Origin: Leclercia sp. UBA7405
GTDB taxonomy: Bacteria; Pseudomonadota; Gammaproteobacteria; Enterobacterales; Enterobacteriaceae
Length of the DNA stretch: 5,166 nucleotides
Reading direction: 5' to 3'
Assembly: GCA_002469605.1 (NCBI GenBank)
Contig: DKMV01000121.1
Span: forward strand, 1 to 5,166
Both the position numbers and the translations under genes were made by a program. The notes under the pieces were generated by a model. It was not told the origin of the DNA. It saw only the letters and a list, made by a program, of their open reading frames with translations, and searched no databases. Below are positions 1 through 5,166 of the stretch, in pieces. The first letter of the stretch is position 1; every line of letters begins with the position of its first letter.

Positions 1-406
1 AGCCGTAGTTGAGCGACGAGGGAAAGAGCGTGGCGTCCTTGCAGAGCAGCCCCACCAGACACTCCTCGTGGAACAGCACCGGAATGCCGAGCCGCGTCTC
101 TTCCATCATCATCCGCTGCAGGCGATTGGCCGCGCGCACGCCGCTTCTGGCCTCCACGATGTGGGTACCGAGCGGGCGGGTGATCTGCCCAACCCCCAGC
201 TTCAGGTGCTCGCTTAGCGCCGCCTGTTCGCTTACGCCGGCAAACTCATCGCTCAGATCGGTACGCTCCCGGTGGTTGCCGTTTTCATCAAGGATCAGCC
301 AGTACGCATGCATCTGGGCAAACTTCTCTTCCGGGGTCATGCGCGCCAGCAGATCGGCGACGCGCTCGTGCACGGGTCGGCCCGCGTCCTTATAGATAGC
401 AGTCAT
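1..406 (-). CDS. Glycoside hydrolase family 3 protein (beta-glucosidase/beta-xylosidase-like), N-terminal part
   Basis: Reading the minus strand from ATG at 406-404 gives 135 codons without a stop up to the window edge; the rest lies outside. The opening (YKDAG at 5-9, then RPVHERVADLLARMTPEEK at 10-28 and AQM at 30-32) is the usual start of GH3 beta-glucosidases and beta-xylosidases. Further GH3 barrel motifs follow: a GVGQITRP strand at 71-78, RLGIPVLFHEE at 105-115 and a KDATLFPSSLNYG segment at 123-135. The GH3 nucleophile aspartate would come later and is not visible. There is no signal peptide, so the enzyme should act in the cytoplasm, unlike periplasmic BglX. It starts 3 nt after the stop of a sugar symporter and has a good ribosome site (AGGAG), so it probably hydrolyses the imported sugar. 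The family is clear. The exact sugar (xylose, glucose or other; beta linkage expected) cannot be read from this fragment. Confidence 0.9.
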   Translation of the reverse strand, partial: MTAIYKDAGRPVHERVADLLARMTPEEKFAQMHAYWLILDENGNHRERTDLSDEFAGVSEQAALSEHLKLGVGQITRPLGTHIVEARSGVRAANRLQRMMMEETRLGIPVLFHEECLVGLLCKDATLFPSSLNYG

Positions 407-421
407 GGTTTACTCCTGTAG
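407..421 (-). promoter_or_regulatory. Ribosome binding site of the GH3 gene inside the transporter's 3' end
   Basis: AGGAG at 417-413 lies within the last sense codons and stop of the transporter (CTA CAG GAG TAA) and 6 nt before the GH3 ATG at 406. Stop and start are separated by only 3 nt. This arrangement fixes the GH3 start and implies one transcript and probable translational coupling. Confidence 0.8.
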
Positions 422-1810
422 GGCAGAATGAATTTTCGGGTCGAGCGGCGCGGTGTCGCTGCGGGTTTCGCGCTTATGGGCCAGCTCGCGGGCGATGGCG
501 TCCACCAGCCGGCTGTTCAGTTTGTAGATGGCCAGCAGCGCCACCATGCAGAGGAACAGGCCGCAGGGGATCAGGGTAAAGAGCGCATTGATGGTGCCAA
601 GCACCCGTGGGGTTTGCGTCGCCAGCCCCGGGGCGTAATCCACCATCCCCAGCACCCAGCCCACCACGGCTCCGCCTAAGGCCAGGCCAAACTTGATGGC
701 AAAGAGCGCGGTGGAGAAGACCAGCCCGTCGAGCCGGCGGCCGCTGCGCTGCTCTTCGTAGTCCACCACGTCCGAGAACATGGTCCACTGCAGCGGGGTG
801 GTCAGGTTCTGAATAAAGCTAAAGACGATATTCAGCCCCAGAATCAGCCAGACCTGGCTCGGAGGAATAAAGAAGATAAGCGCGCCGAAAATGACAAACG
901 AAATAATGGTCCACTGGTAGGCGCGAACCCGGTCGAATCGTCCCAGCAGCCGCTCGGATAATAGCGCGCCGCTAAGCGAGGCCACCATGCCGGAGACAAT
1001 AAAGGCAAATACCAGCTCCGGGCGCAGCAGCACATATTTCACGTAATACATGGTGGCGGAGCCGCGGGTGACGACCGCAGTTAAAAGTAAAATATTAAAC
1101 AGAAAAACGATCCGCCACTGGCTATTTCCGGCCAGCAGTTTTAAATCCGTTAGCATAGAGCCCGAGGTGTCATTGCGCGGGGAATATCGCTCCCGGGTCA
1201 TAAAGAAACAACAGAAGAATAATATAATGCCGAGCAACCCCATTAAGCTCATGGCATAGAAGTAGCCTTTTTGCACATTGCCGTCGCCGAGGTGCGCCAC
1301 CAGCGGCAGGGCGATGACCGTTACGATTAAGCCGCCGATAAACGACAGGCCAAAGCGCCAGGATTGCAGGGAGTGACGCTCGCGCGGATCCAGGGTCAGG
1401 GCCCCCGGCATCGCACAGTAAGGGACGTTAATGGCAGAGTAGATAAGGCTCAGAATGGCATAGGTAATGCAGGCGTAGACGATTTTTGCCGTTGGGCCCA
1501 CGTCCGGCACGTAGAAGGTGATAAGGCAGCTGACGCCAAAGGGAATGGCAAACCAGAGCAGCCAGGGGCGGAAACGGCCGTGACGCGTTTGGGTGCGATC
1601 CACCAGCGCGCCAATACAGGGATCGACAAAGGCATCGACCACCCGCACCACTAAAAACATGGTGCCCATTATTGCCGCGGGCAGGCCAAAAACATCGGTA
1701 TAAAAGTAGGCCAGAAATAAGGTGGCCGTTTGCCAGACTAGCGCGCTGGCCATATCACCTAAGCCGTATCCTATTTTATCTTTCGTACGCAAAACAGAGG
1801 AGATTGTCAT
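410..1810 (-). CDS. GPH-family sugar:cation symporter (MelB/YicJ/XynT-like)
   Basis: This complete 466-residue inner-membrane carrier has the normal length for the glycoside-pentoside-hexuronide:cation symporter family of the major facilitator superfamily. The N-terminus carries the family signature KIGYGLGDMAS at 12-22. The cation-site region follows at 59-83, with Asp59 and Asp63 in the same spacing as the paired MelB aspartates, then the DRT and GRFRPW motifs. SLQSWRF lies at 147-153 and the late-helix motif SDVVDYEE at 346-353. Long hydrophobic segments throughout fit 12 helices, with a hydrophilic C-terminal tail from about 430. It resembles E. coli YicJ, YagG and XynT, which sit beside glycosidase genes, and here a GH3 gene follows after 3 nt. 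Uptake of a glycoside or oligosaccharide driven by Na+ or H+ is inferred; the substrate is unknown. The ATG is preceded by a modest AAGG ribosome site about 10 nt away. Codons for residues about 190-245 are unusually AT-rich (several TTA, one ATA). Confidence 0.93.
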   Translation of the reverse strand: MTISSVLRTKDKIGYGLGDMASALVWQTATLFLAYFYTDVFGLPAAIMGTMFLVVRVVDAFVDPCIGALVDRTQTRHGRFRPWLLWFAIPFGVSCLITFYVPDVGPTAKIVYACITYAILSLIYSAINVPYCAMPGALTLDPRERHSLQSWRFGLSFIGGLIVTVIALPLVAHLGDGNVQKGYFYAMSLMGLLGIILFFCCFFMTRERYSPRNDTSGSMLTDLKLLAGNSQWRIVFLFNILLLTAVVTRGSATMYYVKYVLLRPELVFAFIVSGMVASLSGALLSERLLGRFDRVRAYQWTIISFVIFGALIFFIPPSQVWLILGLNIVFSFIQNLTTPLQWTMFSDVVDYEEQRSGRRLDGLVFSTALFAIKFGLALGGAVVGWVLGMVDYAPGLATQTPRVLGTINALFTLIPCGLFLCMVALLAIYKLNSRLVDAIARELAHKRETRSDTAPLDPKIHSALQE

Positions 1811-1893
1811 TTTTAATTAGCCTTTTTATCAGGTTAAAACGTATTTCAACCAGTTGCGCAAGATGTAGGGTAATGCGCAGTAAGGCTCAAGTA

Positions 1894-1915
1894 TTAGCAA
1901 CGCACCGCGTGCTAA
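1894..1915. repeat. Imperfect inverted repeat TTAGC..GCTAA, possible second operator or leader hairpin
   Basis: Outer arms TTAGC (1894-1898) and GCTAA (1911-1915) continue inward as ACGC (1900-1903) and GCGT (1907-1910), with one unpaired A at 1899 and a 3-nt loop. It begins 4 nt from the TTGTCT/AGACAA repeat. It could be a second protein site or fold as a short hairpin in the 5' leader of the transporter mRNA. Function is not known. Confidence 0.4.
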
Positions 1916-1918
1916 CAA

Positions 1919-1938
1919 TTGTCTAAATTAACAGACAA
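1919..1938. repeat. Inverted repeat TTGTCT-N8-AGACAA, possible operator
   Basis: Perfect 6-bp arms at 1919-1924 and 1933-1938 flank 8 nt of A/T-rich sequence. The repeat sits directly downstream of the candidate -10 hexamers, over the expected transcription start of the sugar operon. That is where a repressor dimer would block initiation. No regulator gene is visible in the window, so the binding protein is unknown. Confidence 0.45.
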
Positions 1939-1985
1939 ATTATGATATTTGGTTTTTTCCCTTATTTGTGATGGGTAGCAAATTA
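1939..1985 (-). promoter_or_regulatory. Candidate CRP-dependent promoter of the transporter-GH3 operon
   Basis: A CRP-like site lies at 1967-1982: a perfect TGTGA half, a 6-nt spacer, then GCAAA, which matches 3 of 5 bases of TCACA. Downstream on the minus strand are two overlapping -10-like hexamers, TATCAT (1947-1942) and CATAAT (1944-1939), each 5 of 6 to consensus, with no recognisable -35. The site centre would fall at about -40 to -43, the class II CRP position, where a poor -35 is normal. A sugar-uptake operon is a common CRP target. All of this is pattern matching. A second, weaker candidate is TTGTTA (1918-1913) with AATACT (1895-1890) and a 17-nt spacer. Confidence 0.4.
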
Positions 1986-1995
1986 GCGCAGAAAT

Positions 1996-2028
1996 AAAAA
2001 AGGTGAGGACGTTAATCCTCACCTTTTT
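1996..2028 (-). terminator. Rho-independent terminator downstream of ppsA
   Basis: A perfect 13-bp stem joins 1997-2009 and 2016-2028 around a 6-nt loop (2010-2015); the core pairs GGTGAGGA with TCCTCACC. On the minus strand the stem ends in a run of six T (2001-1996) followed by ATTTC. It starts 17 nt after the ppsA stop codon, so it should end the ppsA transcript and insulate the downstream sugar operon. The A/T tracts on both sides could allow weaker termination in the other direction. Confidence 0.92.
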
Positions 2029-2045
2029 GCAGACCTTGCGGCGTT

Positions 2046-4424
<2,379 letters not shown>

Positions 4425-4479
4425 CGAAACAATCCTTTTGTGATATATGAACGGGGTTAAGAAACGCCTTACTTCGGTA

Positions 4480-4508
4480 TTTATACTGGCATATTTATCC
4501 GCGCTAAA
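4480..4508 (-). promoter_or_regulatory. Candidate ppsA promoter
   Basis: On the minus strand TATAAA (4485-4480) matches the -10 consensus at 5 of 6 and is preceded after 17 nt by a weak -35, TTTAGC (4508-4503). Transcription would begin near 4473 and give a leader of about 48 nt ending in the AAGGA ribosome site at 4437-4433. A weak -35 with an activator site immediately upstream fits the known need of ppsA for Cra. Confidence 0.55.
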
Positions 4509-4513
4509 AAAAC

Positions 4514-4527
4514 GGTGAATCGTGTAA
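4514..4527. promoter_or_regulatory. Cra (FruR) binding site upstream of ppsA
   Basis: GGTGAATCGTGTAA on the plus strand fits the Cra consensus, with a perfect TGAATC left half and a degenerate right half (GTGTAA against GATTCA). Its centre is about 47 nt upstream of the predicted ppsA start, just behind the -35, an activating position. Cra is an established activator of ppsA in E. coli, released by fructose 1-phosphate or fructose 1,6-bisphosphate. The site itself is a match by eye. Confidence 0.65.
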
Positions 4528-4580
4528 GCAGATTTATTTTTTAGATTTTCAGACTGATCCTGTTCAATTGCTAACCCGAT

Positions 4581-4595
4581 GATTCCTATGGAATC
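4581..4595. repeat. Perfect 15-nt inverted repeat GATTCC-TAT-GGAATC
   Basis: Six-base arms at 4581-4586 and 4590-4595 are separated by TAT. It lies about 110 nt upstream of the predicted ppsA start and just before the weak TATACAAT element pointing to ppsR. It is not a Cra or CRP match. It could be a binding site for an unidentified dimeric regulator, or chance. Confidence 0.35.
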
Positions 4596-4653
4596 CCACA
4601 AAAATAATCGGTATACAATGCTGTTTCTAAAAATGAACTCCGCTTTTCATTAA

Positions 4654-4681
4654 AAATAAAAATACCATTTCATTTTTATTT
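4654..4681. repeat. A/T-only inverted repeat in the ppsR upstream region
   Basis: Perfect 10-bp arms, AAATAAAAAT (4654-4663) and ATTTTTATTT (4672-4681), flank an 8-nt loop. All arm pairs are A-T, so a hairpin would be weak and not a normal terminator. Possible roles are an A-tract or UP-like element, a nucleoid-protein (H-NS, IHF) target, or part of the ppsR leader. Confidence 0.4.
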
Positions 4682-4761
4682 GAGAGGCTGGCCGACTGTT
4701 GTAATTTACTTTTTTAATTTATGCTTTCAGTCAATTACGTCTGATATTCAGGATGGGCAAA

Positions 4762-5166
4762 ATGGATAATGCTGTAGATCGCCATGTATTTTATATTTCC
4801 GATGGGACGGCAATCACCGCCGAAGTGCTGGGCCATGCGGTGATGTCGCAATTCCCGGTTACCATTAACAGCATTACGCTGCCGTTTGTGGAAAACGAGA
4901 GCCGCGCCAGGGCGGTGAAAGATCAGATCGACGCCATCTACCAGCAGTCGGGGGTGCGCCCGCTGGTCTTCTACTCGATTGTGCTGCCCGAAATCCGCCA
5001 GATTATTTTACAGAGCGAAGGCTTCTGTCAGGATATCGTGCAGGCGCTGGTGGCGCCCCTGCAGGGTGAATTACAACTGGAGCCGACCCCTGTTGCCCAC
5101 CGCACCCACGGCCTGAACCCTGCCAACCTCATTAAATACGACGCCCGTATCGCCGCCATTGATTAT
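4762..5166 (+). CDS. ppsR: PEP synthase regulatory protein PpsR (bifunctional kinase/pyrophosphorylase), N-terminal part
   Basis: The first 135 codons are open to the window edge; the E. coli protein has 277 residues, so about half is seen. The visible part, from [20 protein letters not shown] through [15 protein letters not shown] and [11 protein letters not shown], is nearly identical to E. coli PpsR (formerly YdiA, DUF299 family). PpsR is a cytoplasmic enzyme that inactivates PEP synthase by ADP-dependent phosphorylation of the threonine next to the catalytic histidine, and reactivates it by phosphate-dependent removal giving pyrophosphate. The P-loop lies downstream, outside the window. 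The start at 4762 is preferred because AGGA (4750-4753) lies 8 nt upstream. An in-frame ATG at 4753 overlaps that ribosome site and would add only MGK. It is divergent from its target gene ppsA, as in E. coli. Confidence 0.96.
   Translation, partial: MDNAVDRHVFYISDGTAITAEVLGHAVMSQFPVTINSITLPFVENESRARAVKDQIDAIYQQSGVRPLVFYSIVLPEIRQIILQSEGFCQDIVQALVAPLQGELQLEPTPVAHRTHGLNPANLIKYDARIAAIDY

Larger units (their letters stand above)
4425..4761. other. Divergent ppsA-ppsR regulatory region
   Basis: These 337 nt separate the two start codons and hold no convincing gene. The half nearer ppsA carries the candidate ppsA promoter and a Cra-like site. The middle and the ppsR half are A/T-rich, with one 15-nt and one 28-nt inverted repeat. 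A ppsR promoter is not clear. The best -10-like string on the plus strand is TATACAAT at 4612-4619, with a poor -35 (TGGAAT, 4589-4594), which would leave a leader of about 135 nt. TTGTAA at 4699-4704 with TATGCT at 4720-4725 is another weak option with a short 15-nt spacer. Confidence 0.7.

Noticed and set aside
9..395. Plus-strand open frame of 128 codons at the left edge
   Set aside because: It is Ser/Arg-rich shadow sequence opposite the well-supported GH3 reading frame.
4447..4518. 23-codon plus-strand ORF with a basic then hydrophobic sequence, resembling a small membrane peptide
   Set aside because: It has no ribosome binding site and lies antisense to the ppsA promoter and leader. 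The short hydrophobic stretch is expected by chance in A/T-rich DNA.
4425..4601. 59-codon N-terminal extension of the ppsA frame, starting at TTG
   Set aside because: It has no ribosome site, covers the predicted promoter and Cra site, and is not part of the conserved protein. The ATG at 4424 gives exactly the 792-residue family length with a good Shine-Dalgarno.
4618..4653. 11-codon ORF ending just before the A/T inverted repeat, as a possible leader peptide for ppsR
   Set aside because: There is no Shine-Dalgarno, its ATG overlaps the best -10-like string, and the following hairpin lacks a GC stem, so attenuation is not supported.
4721..4744. 7-codon ORF shortly upstream of ppsR
   Set aside because: It has no ribosome site and its length is expected by chance.

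Overview
The window comes from a chromosome of an enterobacterium (Enterobacterales, Enterobacteriaceae-like). Both products on the right-hand side, phosphoenolpyruvate synthase and its regulatory kinase PpsR, read almost residue for residue like the E. coli K-12 proteins as I recall them. Codon use in most genes is GC-rich at third positions, which fits the Enterobacter/Klebsiella/Kosakonia group better than Escherichia. Genus is an inference.

Layout from left to right. (1) Positions 1-406, minus strand: N-terminal 135 residues of a cytoplasmic glycoside hydrolase family 3 enzyme, cut by the window edge. (2) 410-1810, minus: complete GPH-family sugar:cation symporter, 3 nt upstream of the hydrolase and evidently co-transcribed with it; the hydrolase Shine-Dalgarno lies in the last codons of the transporter. 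(3) 1811-2045: intergenic stretch with a candidate CRP-type site, a -10-like hexamer and two inverted repeats that could be operators for the sugar operon, then the strong terminator of ppsA (1996-2028). (4) 2046-4424, minus: ppsA, complete, 792 codons. (5) 4425-4761: divergent regulatory region with a Cra (FruR)-like site, a candidate ppsA promoter and two further inverted repeats. (6) 4762-5166, plus: first 135 codons of ppsR.

How the genes work together. PpsA makes phosphoenolpyruvate from pyruvate for gluconeogenesis. PpsR, transcribed divergently, switches PpsA off and on by phosphorylating and dephosphorylating the threonine two residues before the catalytic histidine (Thr419 and His421, both present). 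The transporter and the GH3 enzyme form a separate uptake-and-hydrolysis unit for a beta-linked di- or oligosaccharide or glycoside. They look like an accessory insertion downstream of ppsA, because E. coli K-12 has a different neighbourhood there.

I see no mobile element, CRISPR array, tRNA/rRNA, or clearly new system. The most interesting parts are non-coding: the compact control region of the sugar operon and the inverted repeats between ppsA and ppsR.
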